From NCBI GenBank assembly GCA_022747635.1, contig JAKTNV010000079.1, positions 1,134,501-1,198,500 on the forward strand: a DNA stretch of 64,000 nt, written 5' to 3'. Source of the stretch: Hetaerina americana. Taxonomy: Eukaryota; Arthropoda; Insecta; Odonata; Calopterygidae. Made by a program: the position numbers and the translations under genes. Below the pieces are notes generated by a model. That model was not told the origin of the DNA. It searched no databases and saw only the letters and a program-made list of their open reading frames with translations. This document shows positions 1-9,022 of the stretch, piece after piece (the stretch's first letter is position 1; every line of letters starts with the position of its first letter).

Positions 1-840
1 AGCAATTCTATGAGTATAAAGTTTGCAGATGGTGACGAAAATGGAGAAGGGATTCACAGCTCAGCTCAGCTTTCCAGGTACCACCTCAGCAAAGTGGTTC
101 CTGGAAAAACGTGATAGCTGTTCGCGGATCATTGCATGTTATTTTCCTCCGTCATGAAGCCCGTTTCCTAAATTTAAAATTTTTTATTATAAAGCAACGG
201 TTAAATGTCATACCATTTCTGGGAGCTGTCCTTATTGACCATTAATGAATATCGAGGTGAATGGGGATGTTCAAAAAGGGACAATCCTCGGTTTCAACTG
301 GTAGACATACACATTCATTCTGTTCTTCCTGCCACGGATTCCGCTATTATATATTTTTGGTTCAGCTCTTTAAGTAAGCGCCAACAGGTACTCCTCCATT
401 ACTCTGGGGCACCTCTTTCTTGAGATAATATCCTCCAAATTTGGCAGAATTTTTTCGTTATTCGATCGTCTGGGTAATCCTCTCTCTCTCTCTCTTTGAT
501 TTCTTATTACTATGTGTTACTCTGAAAAATCAATTTTTTATCACTTTATCATAAAATGGAAAAACTTTCTTGAAACTCGGAGATTTATAATAGGTCTTGA
601 ATCGGACCCTTCCCCTCCCTTTCTCCCATTTCCTTGCCAAACCTCTTCCCCCACTCACTATACATATACTAGTATTTCCGCATTTAATTGCACACAATCC
701 TCAACCAAATTGACTTGTAAATGACGCGTTATCGAAAACAGGGTCGTTTTGTTTGGAAACTACAAGGTCCATTTCAGAAGTAGTAGGACTGAATCTATTT
801 AAAAAAAAATATTGCCAGAATTGATACACTCACTCAAAAG
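1..840. other. Non-coding stretch with a short CT repeat
   Basis: I see no gene here. The open frames are short and resemble nothing I know. A CT-dinucleotide tract lies at about 480-497. The right end (about 720-840) runs into an old mariner relic and may hold that relic's decayed terminal region, but I cannot identify a terminal repeat. Confidence 0.5.
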
Positions 841-1195
841 TCTCTGAAGTACGAGTAGTACCGCTGCCAGCGGGTTTTTCACGCCTACTACATCCTCTGG
901 AAGGCAGTGCCCGGAATGCTGCTAAGTTCCCTAGCCACGGTCTGTTGTAACTCTTCCACCGAGCCGTGGTGACGTCCTTTTATCACGGTTTTGCGGCGGG
1001 GGAAGAAGAAAAAGTCTGGTGGGGTAATGTCTAAAAAATTTGAATCCTCACTCACACGGCCGAGAGGCTCTTGTCAGATCCGCGTCCTAGTTTCCTTTTG
1101 TTCGTCCGAGTGCACTCGCAGCACCAACTTTGCACACAACTTTCTCATACCCATGTTTTTACTCACAAGTCTATGCGACAGGCGAGGGTCAATAC
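841..1195 (-). pseudogene. Old mariner transposase relic, internally deleted
   Basis: This is a remnant of a Tc1/mariner DDD transposase, read on the minus strand from about 1195 down to 841. The first part reads MGMRKLCAKLV..RVHSDEQKE, matching the mariner linker after the helix-turn-helix domains. After a stop (around 1003-1010 on the translated path) the reading continues DITPPDFFFFPRRK, the block holding the third catalytic aspartate. It then reads IKGRHHGSVEELQQTVARE and ends near TRWQRYY, the usual C-terminal region. Several stops (QRM**A*) break it, and the two N-terminal catalytic aspartates are missing, so it is dead. Sequence right of 1950 appears to continue it, because a younger mariner splits it at a TA. 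It belongs to a different lineage from that younger element. Family assignment is by motif only. Confidence 0.75.
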
Positions 1196-1197
1196 TA

Positions 1198-1948
1198 CGA
1201 GGGTCATCTGGAAAGTAGTACCCGTTCGTGAAATAAAGACAAAAGTAAATATTAACAAACATAAAAAATTTTATTTGAAAGAGGATACTTTAAACTACTT
1301 CTCAACATAATCTCCAAGCAAATTAAGGCATTTGTCATAACGTGTGACAAGTTTCTGTATTCCTGCTGCATAGTCCTTCGCCGCCAGCTCATTGAGATAC
1401 GCGAGGGACCCATCTTGCACAAATTTTTGCATAATGCAGATGGTGTTTAACAATTTCATGAACAATTGTTCGAGAAACATTGGGAAAATGCTCACAGATG
1501 TCATCAATTGTGACGCGCCGATCGTTCCTCACGAATTCGTCAACTGAGCTCACCAGTTGGTCTGTAATGACAGACGGTCTCTCCGAACGCTCATCGTCGT
1601 GTGTGTTCCCCCTCCCCATGTTGAAGTTGCGACACCACCGCCGAACAGACGACTCGTCCATTACATTGTCTCCATACACCTCCTTTAATTGGCGATGAAT
1701 ATCACATGGGCGAACGTTTCTTGCATTGAGGAATTTAATCACTGCCCTCACTTCACAACTGGCGGCGTTCTCAATTTTTTTAAACATTGTAAACAATCAC
1801 AGAAACAACACAGGCAATGCTAGCGTCACGCAACTTGGCTCAGAGAAGGCAGACAAGCCACTGAAGCTATCTGACCTCGTCCAGCGGCTACTCGCGTCGT
1901 CAGCACTTCATGCGGCACGAACGGGTACTACCTTCCGGATGACCCTCG
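1198..1948 (-). mobile_element. Mini-mariner: 751-bp internally deleted element with intact ends
   Basis: The terminal inverted repeats are visible. Position 1196-1230 and the reverse complement of 1916-1950 match at 33 of 35 bases, counting the flanking TA. A TA lies at each edge (1196-1197 and 1949-1950), the expected mariner target duplication. Inside, on the minus strand, lie the start and the end of a mariner transposase and nothing of its catalytic middle. Full-length mariners are about 1.3 kb with a transposase of about 345 residues. This copy is therefore a non-autonomous deletion derivative that another transposase could only move in trans. The well-kept ends suggest a recent insertion. 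It sits inside an older mariner relic (841-1195, continuing after 1950). Confidence 0.9.
1295..1796 (-). pseudogene. Truncated mariner transposase (DNA-binding domain plus C-terminal stub)
   Basis: The frame opening at 1796 encodes 135 residues (1389-1796). Residues 1-110 match the bipartite helix-turn-helix DNA-binding domain of mariner transposases, also known from SETMAR. Visible motifs include SSVRRWCRNF, the GRP-like SERPSV and the linker KICARWVPR. It then ends after RVSQ. In a shifted frame the last 35 or so codons of the family C-terminus follow, reading AYLNELAAKDY...RYDKCLNLLGDYVEK and stopping at 1295. The joint lies near 1400-1415. Everything between, including all three catalytic aspartates, has been deleted. 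The product could at most bind the element's ends; it cannot catalyse transposition. It is not a host SETMAR gene, because there is no SET domain and intact inverted repeats surround it. Confidence 0.88.
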
Positions 1949-1950
1949 TA

Positions 1951-2280
1951 TCTCCTACACCTTAGCCAGAGTGTACTTTGCTATCGCATATTGGTTCTAT
2001 CGTTTGTTCTGTCCGAACCCACTATCATTTTTCATTTAATTTAATTATATATTTTTTTACCGTGTATTTTACCCAACCATATCCTTAGCCCACCAATGAG
2101 AGTACGGCTGGGCTTTCCCATAATACTTAAACGGCTGTAGTTACCGTTCCTGTTTAATAAAATTAAAAATTAGCAAGCACCAAATTAGATTTTATTGCTG
2201 AATAGGAAGCCTATGGAAAAATATTTTCGAGTAAATGCTCGGCAATCGATTTTCTTCGCACAGAAATATTTCTTCGCACA
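1951..2280. other. Flank of the mini-mariner, non-coding
   Basis: The first tens of bases probably continue the older mariner split by the insertion. The rest is AT-rich, and I recognise nothing in it. Confidence 0.4.
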
Positions 2281-2342
2281 GATAATAGTATGCTCCCATT
2301 TTTCAATACATACGTATTGAGAAATGGGAGCATACTATTATC
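2281..2342. repeat. Near-perfect foldback hairpin, 29-bp arms
   Basis: The left arm 2281-2309 and right arm 2314-2342 are reverse complements at 28 of 29 positions, separated by only four bases (atac). The inner bases also include the palindrome tacgta. Such a hairpin in otherwise unstructured AT-rich DNA could be a minimal foldback element, a palindromic duplication made during replication repair, or the stem of a small RNA. Nothing in the flanks decides between these. Confidence 0.85.
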
Positions 2343-3339
2343 TCGCAATTTTTTTCTAGGTGAAATCATTAACCATAATATCAGCAGTGAAAAAATATAT
2401 TTCAGATTAGCCTACCATACTGATCAAGTCGGCAATGCACTGGCCTACCAATGAAAGGGTGAAAGGTTCACACTCCTCAGCTGGAATAGGTAATGCAACA
2501 GCTTTTCCCGGCGGTAAATCCTGTGAGCATGTGGCTTAGACGGCAATTGGACGCTAGGCTTTACCTTGCGGATCAGTAGAAATATTAACATGAATCAATT
2601 CCTTGAAAATAATTATCATTAGCTTTCCTAATTGTTGGAAGTATGATAGATGTTGACTTGTGTATTCAGAAAAAGTAAACTAAAAATAAAATATTCTTTA
2701 ATGTTTTTAGGCGTTAAAACAATTGCAGGATTGAAAACAATAATGTCAATCTTTTTCAAATAGATTAAATAGCTTTCTTTCGGAGTTAAAAGTTAATTTA
2801 CTAACAATTATTGGAAAATTTGTTCAAAATTAATATGCTTAAAATATTTTTTAAGCTTTCTTTTGATTGTGGTTATATTTATTTGGCAAATTTAATTTTC
2901 CTTTGGAGCTGACTTAAGTCCCCTGAAGTTTTAAGGCAATATTTGAGTGCGTACTGAATTAGTTTCCGACCTATAACAATTCCAAAAAAGCATTTTTATT
3001 CTATTGCAGATACTAAAATGAATATCAATAGTATTAAACTTTCATCTAATCTGAATTTATTCCCTTTTTAATGGAACGTGAAAGATAATATTTCAGAACC
3101 ATATTCCATTTATCTAAAGAGTTGAAGACCTCAACAGTTTGACGACATCAAAAAGACGGTTAATAATTTACTAATTATCCATAGGCTTCATACCTACATA
3201 TACACATTTTAACATTGCGGATTGATTATACGCGTAAAACTAATATTGCTAACATTTTTATTCCGTAATTTTTAAGTTGCTTTGCACTGTCTAAAATAGT
3301 ACCCATCGTAAAATTCCTCTATTTTGTCGTCAATAGCTT
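2343..3339. other. AT-rich non-coding stretch
   Basis: I see no gene, RNA or repeat in this stretch. Confidence 0.5.
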
Positions 3340-3344
3340 AGATA

Positions 3345-4169
3345 GATAGATAGATTGAGGTCTTTATTTGGGTGGAATTGCGACCATATGGTCCTTTCTT
3401 CCATTTAACCCATCGTCGTATACATATTATATTAGCCATAAAATTTATAATTACATGCATACACATAAATACATATAGACATACATTATACAGAGATTTC
3501 CATTTATATATATGTATATATATATCTTCGAAATGGAACTCTCTTCGGCGACGCACAAATATATAAAAACACAGATGTAGATTTTTAGAACTTTATATAT
3601 ATATATATATAAATATAATTGTGTGTATATATATATATATACACATATATATATATATATACACACATCCATATATACATATATAAATTAAGTATACACC
3701 TAAGCATATACACATTCTCAAAGTAAATGACAGTGAAGAAAGAGAACAATAAAATAGGGAAAGTCTAAGCAAAGAATGAGGTTTGTGGGAAAAGCTTGGG
3801 AGAGCGTGGTATTAATCACCTAGCAAAAACCCATACAGGAAAACACCCACGAAGAGAGGGGGGTGTGAAAAACCTGCGAAAACCCTATTAATTAGAGAAA
3901 AGATACATGTACGTTGTTACAATTATTTTTCACATAGCATGCATATTATTAAGTTACTGAAATTGAGATGAATTACTTTATTATATTAACAAAACATGAA
4001 AAGTGATAAGAAACATAATATTAACTAAAAATAATTATGCTAAATCCAACTGCTTGAGATTACAAAAGAAAAAGAAGAAACGGTGATCTGTATGGCAGCT
4101 GAGTTTAATGAGGGAAGGTATACTGGTTAAGTTATTTATCTGAAGAAAATGAACTTGTGAAGTGCTCTC
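3345..4169 (-). other. LINE 3' untranslated region and tail
   Basis: This continues the LINE beyond the stop after KSLPDDI. Its terminal 60 bases or so (about 3345-3415, including a GGACCATATGGTC palindrome and AATAAAGACC) recur in the opposite orientation at about 36485-36540. That marks them as the 3' end of one family. Positions 3500-3700 hold (TA)n and TATG-rich simple repeat. Confidence 0.7.
3495..3690. repeat. TA-rich microsatellite cluster
   Basis: Repeated TA and TATG/TACA units form interrupted runs. The open frames rich in I and Y across this interval are artefacts of the simple repeat. Confidence 0.9.
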
Positions 4170-4439
4170 TTAAATTTTGTTGTGAATAGAGATATTTTTA
4201 TATGTCATCTGGGAGAGACTTCCACAGACGGCATGCTGTAACATGAAAAGGTTTGTGATACATTTCCGTGCGATGGTGTGGGACAAGAAATTTATTGTTA
4301 CCCCTAGTATTCCTGTTGCTAATTGAGCTGTTGGGGAGGAAATATTTGCATAAATATTTAGGTGTGTGGTTTGAAAGTATTCTATAGAAACAAGAATCAC
4401 ATATGGACCGCACACAGGAACTATGGGTCCTCTGGAGTT
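4170..4439 (-). pseudogene. LINE ORF2 C-terminal tail
   Basis: Translated on the minus strand this reads ELQRTHSSCVRSICD, then RILSNHTPKYLCKYFLPN, then FLVPHHRTEMYHKPFHVTACRLWKSLPDDI. These are the usual C-terminal blocks of CR1/L2/Jockey-type ORF2 proteins (LQR..N.CVRFI; H.P.YL; P.HRT; RLWNSLP). Several dozen residues expected between the first and second block are absent, so there is an internal deletion near 4380. The 17 bases at 4423-4439 are the left copy of the target duplication of the D insertion and encode part of LQRTH. Confidence 0.85.
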
Positions 4440-4930
4440 CCATTTTCATCTTTTTGGGATGAGAGAAGAAGCATTGGACATGCCACGGTCACTAATGGTG
4501 AGCTATCGGCATCCAAAGGAAATATAGACCTCTGGGGTACTCCGATAAAAACTTATAAACAGATCATACTTATTCATCGCAGGACAGCTACAAAGATAAG
4601 CAGGCAGTTCAACTTCTACATTCATCCAATGTTGCTCCGTTAATCACCGAACAAAATTTTGACAATAATTTAGCTGCGAACATAATCTGGAGGAATTTGT
4701 ACTTTAAAACATTGCATTACATTTATTTCACTGCATAATCATCCCAGATATTAAGAAAAGTAATTTATTTTAGTCTTATAACGATCACACTTCTATTGAC
4801 GACGAAAGGTCGGATCATTTTCATCACCTTCATCATGTGTGAGTGAAGGAAGGAGCTCCCTGACGACGGAGATACTTTTCTTAATGTCAAACTTCAGACG
4901 CGAACGTGTCCAGTTGCTTCAGTGGGTCCA
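4440..4930. mobile_element. Family D retroposon copy 1, with 17-bp target duplication
   Basis: A 455-bp core (4453-4907) recurs at 17282-17735 with about 92% identity by hand count. Here it sits in the LINE ORF between two identical 17-base copies of LINE sequence (4423-4439 and 4931-4947). That proves insertion by duplication of the target, as retroposons do. The plus strand holds a short conserved frame ending LIHRRTATKI..QFNFYIHPMLLR. It also holds two motifs resembling a hammerhead ribozyme core, around 4798-4815 and 4858-4895. No RT or other enzyme is encoded. Long target duplications and hammerhead-like motifs are known for Penelope-like elements, so D may be a Penelope-like terminal fragment. 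That is an inference. Confidence 0.8.
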
Positions 4931-4947
4931 ATGGGTCCTCTGGAGTT

Positions 4948-5477
4948 TGATTTTAGGTCACCAGAAAGGTCTTGGGTCGCCCGAAAGGTCTACGTACATC
5001 ACAGTACTAAAAATGGGATTTGAAAAGAGAGGATACAAGAAGTATTTGTAAGGAGGGGGGAGCAATGTGCTTTAACCTTTTCAGTGAATGCAGGGATGAG
5101 TTTAGTTTTCTGTGGATAGCAATTGAATGATCAGTACAAGATAACGTTTCATTAATGGTTACGTCTTAATTATTTACTGTCCTTAGGTATTGTATGATAG
5201 ATCCCGGCAATGTTAGTGGTGGGAGTTAATTAATACTTATTTTAGAATGCAGTTATTGTTATCTTATTATAATGGACTAACTTTTGATGGGGTTTATTTT
5301 CAGTAAATGTTTTATACCCCATAGTGACAAAGCAGCAAGATATAAATTGATTATGTTAATAATTATAGGCAAGTCCTGAAGGCGGGAATGGTGATATATT
5401 TGTAAGTCATCGGCGTAAAGGTAATGATTGCAATTAGAAATACCTTTTACTAATATCATTCATAGTAGTTGTATTTC
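4948..5477 (-). pseudogene. LINE reverse transcriptase, C-terminal half (relic)
   Basis: The minus strand encodes GISNCNHYLYADDLQIYHH, which is RT motif C with both catalytic aspartates present. It continues through LSLWGIKHLLKINPIKS, then in shifted frames ETLSCTDH and LKRLKHIAPPSLQIL, the thumb and connection region of CR1/Jockey-type elements. Just upstream, a frame-shifted MNDISK is recognisable as the YINDI block. RT motifs before that are gone. The right boundary is the SINE at 5478 and the left boundary is the right copy of the 17-bp duplication at 4931-4947. Confidence 0.85.
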
Positions 5478-5766
5478 GGAGAGGCGACCGACATCTAAGG
5501 TTTTTGCGCCATTAGGGATGAACAGGAAAGGATGAAGGGTGGAGAGAAACCCGGCGTCGGCATTAACCTGCTCTTAACCAAGGCGCCAAGGGGGCGTAGC
5601 TTAACGGCCCATCAGACGGACGGCGTACTCACTCAAAGTGCCCTCCACAATGCACCTCAAGTAGGGGTCGATACCACTGAAAATATTCGGCGGCGCCGGG
5701 ATTCGAACCTAGGCTCTATGGGGGATCGAGATGAAGCGATAGCCACCGCACCATCTCGATCTCCCA
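5478..5766 (-). mobile_element. tRNA-derived SINE family A, copy 1
   Basis: The tRNA-like head is at the right end on the minus strand. It has a box A-like gatggtgcggtggctatcg and a box B-like aggttcgaatcccgg, typical of an internal RNA polymerase III promoter. A family-specific body of about 200 bp follows. It contains CAGTGGTAT, CTACTTGAGGTGC, a GACGTTAAAC-like block (here decayed) and GCCGACGCCGGG, and it ends at GTCGGTCGCC. Related copies lie at 20583-20907, 23573-23862 and 41553-41843. It interrupts the LINE exactly where about 190 RT residues are missing. It is not a working tRNA gene, because the anticodon arm is not tRNA-like and the body is attached. Confidence 0.88.
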
Positions 5767-6938
5767 TTTATTTTTTGCATCATGAACAATTTCCGTCGGT
5801 GGGGTTGGATACAAACGGTTTAGATCATCTGGAGAAATGTCAGGAGGCGGGGAGTATGGATTTTTAGTTTTGCCGACACCAAGGTGCTTCAGGCTTTTCC
5901 AAATTGGTGACGGGGGCTCGTTAGATATTTGGAAGGCATATCTGATTTTAGCATTTCTGATGACTTGCTTAGTTTTGTTACGTAGTTTATTGAAGATATT
6001 GAATGAATTTTCGTTTTTAAGTTTTTTAAATAGGCTATAGGCTGCGTCACGACTGCGCATCAAGGCTTTTATTACATCTGTTATCCACGCGGAGCGTGGT
6101 TTTAAGAGTCGGATTTTTCTTAACGATGCGTGTTTGTCTCCTAGGTCATTTAAGAAGGTATTAAATAGTTCTACTTTTTTATCTTTGTCGTCAATGAATT
6201 CTATATACTGCCATGGAATGGTAGCAGCATCGGAGACTAGGTCATTGTCTTCTATGGACTTGAAATCGTGAGTATTAATGAATCTCTCCTTAAATTTAGG
6301 ACAACTAATAGAGTATTTTAAAAATAATGCATCATGCATGGATATTCCTGGGGCAGAAAGTTGCCCGTATATTGTGATTTTTTCAGGGTTGGCTGTAATT
6401 ATTGCATCAATCCATGTGTCTAATGAAGATGTGTGGTGGGTAGGTTCTAGGGGAGTTATGCTTAAGTAAAGGTATGACATAGAGCTAGTAATTACTTGAG
6501 AGTCATAAGTTCAGGAAAGAAAGATGGCATTGAAGTCACTGGTAATAATAACATGGTTATAGTTCGGAATGTGGGCAGATCAGAGGCTACTTTCAAGTCA
6601 AAAAAATATCCCATCTTGGGTGGGCGGTAAAGGATGCTTAAAAGAATTTTTTGTGGGTTGAATGTCATCTCCAAGAATGCGAACTCAGGTCTTTTGCTGT
6701 AAATGGAGTTACTTTTTGATGTTATTTTGACTAAAAAATCTTGTCTCACGTAGTCGCCTACGCCTCCACCGATACGGTCATGTCGATAGAAATTGTACCC
6801 AGGAATATCGACAGACGTGGTAGACATAAAAGGCCTAAGGCAAGTCTCAGAGATGGAAATTGCATGAATGTCATTATCAGGTAGAAGTTTACTGCAACTC
6901 CGAAACCTCCTCCTTCTACTTACAACTATCCACCCCAC
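5767..6938 (-). pseudogene. LINE AP-like endonuclease domain and linker (relic)
   Basis: Two frames cover this region. The first (6938-6492) reads IHAISISETCLRP (endonuclease glutamate motif), then IPGYNFYRHDR..GGVGDYVR and ILLSILYRPPK. A frameshift follows near 6580, after which TSDFNA (about 6530-6545) gives the DFN motif. The second (6480 down) reads SLDTWIDAIITANPEKI, then APGISMHDALFLKYSISCPKF. This is the SDH motif with the first aspartate replaced by methionine and the histidine kept. A linker ending PTPPTEIVHDAK precedes the SINE. This matches the APE-type endonuclease that nicks target DNA in CR1/Jockey LINEs. It is inactivated by frameshifts. The 5' end fades out at about 6940, so the copy is 5' truncated or too diverged to follow. 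Confidence 0.85.
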
Positions 6939-6940
6939 AA

Positions 6941-8018
6941 CTATCCATCCTACAACAACTACAACTGTACTCGGACGGAATATTAAAGTTTCTTACCCAT
7001 TATGGACATTACCAATGTTTAATTGGTGGGCATATTAAATTAAAGCCAAGTTTTACCATCTAGAAACGTTTTCGTCAAATCTCAAGCAGTTGAACAAGAA
7101 ATTAAGCCGTTTTCAATGATAATTCGACTATCAAGTCACATCCGTCTTTTGAGCAGTCCAAATAGTGGAGGTATGCAACTCGTATACATGTATAGTGCTT
7201 CACAGGATATTTATTGCATAGTTTTACACATAGTAAGACGTATGTTTAAATACTGCGATGATAGAAACTGACCACTCAGTGTAATTCCACAGCGAAAACT
7301 GCTGCCAGTCAAAAGAATAACTTGGAGTGTCCACAACATATCATAAACTTATGGGATTCCAAAATGGATCAATCTCCTTGAACAGCCGAAGAATGTAAGC
7401 ACATAGTGTTAATAGTCAATGTAAATGCTAATTCTCTGAATGGAAAGCTATATGCCATAACAATAATATATTCTATGTGACGCCGCATTCTGACAAAACA
7501 TATTATTGTACGAATAACAATGATACCTGTTGAGAAAAACTAATTTTATGTACTATAATATCATTAACCAGTAGGTCGAGCGGCAATATATTGACTCTGA
7601 GCGCATATTTGCCATAATGACATATTTTTTTTGCAGTTCTCAACGCGATGAAAACGTAACACTTCAATAATATTCTGTGAATGAACTGATTTTCTTGAAA
7701 GCTTCTTACTAGCGGTAGAAAGTGTATCGCACGGGCTTAAAGTTGTTACGTAACACGTTGGTGGGGGCGGTGAGAGCAAGGAAAGTCACTTTTGAACCAC
7801 AAAAATGAGCGAGGAGAAGGGCATTAACATTCCACATGTCAAAGCCTGACTGTCTCATTGTTTGAGTCACTGACGAGGAGGAAGTTGGGAAAAGACTTGC
7901 AGAGATGTGGTAGGAACGATTTTTCCTTGTTTTCACTGAAACTTACCTTCGATAAAGCATTCATTTCGTAACTTGTTCCTTTGATTGGAACGTAATTTCA
8001 ATTCCTTTGTCGTACTTA
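6941..8018. other. Non-coding, unrecognised
   Basis: No gene is recognised. Two overlapping minus-strand frames at 7564-7936 (71 and 75 codons) cover a slightly GC-richer patch, but they resemble nothing I know. Confidence 0.4.
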
Positions 8019-8100
8019 ATATAAATACTCCGCTCGTATGACGTCAGTACCAACCACTTTAAAATGCTTCCTATTCTAGCTTTAGTCAAGCGTGAATTCT
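8019..8100 (+). promoter_or_regulatory. Candidate core promoter and short first exon
   Basis: TATAAATA at 8019-8026 is followed 27 bases later by TCAGT (8044-8048), the arthropod initiator consensus. It overlaps TGACGTCA (8039-8046), a full CRE/ATF palindrome. An ATG in a good context (AAAATG) follows at 8064. It opens MLPILALVKR, a hydrophobic start, before a GTGAAT that could be a splice donor. Arthropod genes for secreted proteins often have such a short first exon. TATA and initiator matches arise by chance in AT-rich DNA, and no second exon is recognised downstream. Confidence 0.3.
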
Positions 8101-8739
8101 GTAGGCATATCGACTTAGACTAGCTGCTGTTGAAGTTGAGTGTGTTGCTCAAATTCATTCATGAATATGCATTTTATCATCTGACGTTGATTTAGTCATT
8201 TAATTCAATGCCTAGCTACCATGACTGTTTTTTATGCGTATCAATAATAAGGAATATTCAGGACGACTGGATGGAAATTCACCATTAACCCCACTTATAT
8301 AAAAGAAAGGGGAAATTTCTCCCCATACGATTTCATAACTCAATGCTATTAAATAGTAAAATAACTATTGCACTTAGAAATAGAGTCATCATATAAAGAA
8401 AATATTTCAGAAGTGGACCGCAAATAAGAAAGCTCTGAATAGTATACGTGACAGAAAATCCCAAATGTTATCTCAAATGCGATAGAGATATCAGTTCCAC
8501 ATGCGAAAATATCAGAATTTTCCGCGCAATTTCAGGCAGCAGCAGTGCAGAAAATAGCATAACTGTCATTCTAAGTTACCTGATCTCAGCTTCGCTCTTT
8601 CGCCAATTGTCGTAAATCAAGTTCTGAAGAATAACTGAAACAAAACTTCGGGGCCTGAAAAATACCGGCTCAAATTGTAACAAACTGCCGAAGATACCGT
8701 AACAATAACTATCATCGGAGTTATCAGCTAAATGCACAT
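8101..8739. other. Non-coding, unrecognised
   Basis: AT-rich. A second TATA-like run (TATATAAAAG) lies near 8296 without an initiator at the right distance. Nothing else is seen. Confidence 0.4.
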
Positions 8740-8855
8740 AATAATGCAAAAATGTCAAAGGGTACAAATCATTCACCTTGACCGGAATTCGAACCCCGAT
8801 CCCTTGATACTTAGCCGAGTGCTTTAGCTAGTTATCGAGGCATCCTTTTGATTTC
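8740..8855 (-). mobile_element. tRNA-derived SINE family C, copy 2 (minus)
   Basis: On the minus strand a tRNA-like head runs from about 8845: gcctcgataactagctaaag (box A region), then gggttcgaattccgg (box B). It is followed by tcaaggtgaatgat and a tail with ttgcatt-like sequence. The same head and tail occur at about 9023-9135 and 43990-44100 on the plus strand. It lies head to head with the 9023 copy. It is short and decayed and not a functional tRNA. Confidence 0.7.
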
Positions 8856-8872
8856 GAAACATAATAGGACGC

Positions 8873-9018
8873 AATGAAAGATCTAGTGCTTTCCCGGCGT
8901 ATTAGTTGGGTGAATTCTTCTCGGGTCTTCCACCGGGTCAATGGCTCCATAGCTGCCGACGTTTCGATTCCCGACTCGGTCATCGTCATCAGGGCTGATT
9001 GCCGTTCCGCAAAAAAGA
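8873..9018 (-). mobile_element. Family F retroposon fragment with 12-bp target duplication
   Basis: The 146-bp segment lies between two identical 12-mers, ataataggacgc at 8861-8872 and 9019-9030, which fits an insertion with target duplication. On the minus strand it reads GCC then CTGATGA at about 8985-8992. A potential hairpin (CGAT..CCG..CGG..ATCG) follows, then GAAAC and GTCGGC. That order is the hammerhead ribozyme core, with a possible GCC/GGC helix I. Further on comes CCGGTGGAAGACCCGAGAA, which recurs at about 45478-45575. The segment has no coding capacity. Penelope-like retroelements are known to carry hammerhead motifs and to make target duplications of about this size, so a Penelope-like origin is likely but unproven. 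Confidence 0.65.
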
Positions 9019-9022
9019 ATAA

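Larger units (their letters stand above)
3340..6940 (-). mobile_element. CR1/Jockey-like LINE, broken by two nested insertions
   Basis: Read leftward from about 6940, the order is that of a non-LTR retrotransposon ORF2: endonuclease (6938 to about 5767), end of the reverse transcriptase (about 5477-4948), C-terminal tail (4439-4170), then a 3' untranslated region. It ends near 3340 in an AATAAAGACC motif followed by a short (ATCT)n tail. Two inserts interrupt it: a family A SINE (5478-5766) and a family D repeat (4440-4930) flanked by a 17-bp duplication of LINE sequence. About 190 residues of RT, including its first catalytic motifs, are missing at the SINE position, and part of the C-terminal region is missing near 4380. 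Frameshifts throughout make it dead. The clade is assigned by motif (YADDLQIYHH, PHHRTE, RLWKSLPDDI) and could be CR1, L2 or Jockey. Confidence 0.85.

Noticed and set aside
1389..1796. A host SETMAR-like gene
   Set aside because: No SET domain, intact mariner inverted repeats and TA duplication around it, and the catalytic part deleted.
3451..3672. Open frames rich in I and Y at 3.4-3.7, 33.6 and 62.4 kb as small membrane proteins
   Set aside because: They are translations of (TA)n and TATG microsatellite.
5716..5766. The last 17 or so codons of the long LINE frame (from 5766 down) as LINE protein
   Set aside because: That part is translated from the tRNA-like head of the inserted SINE.
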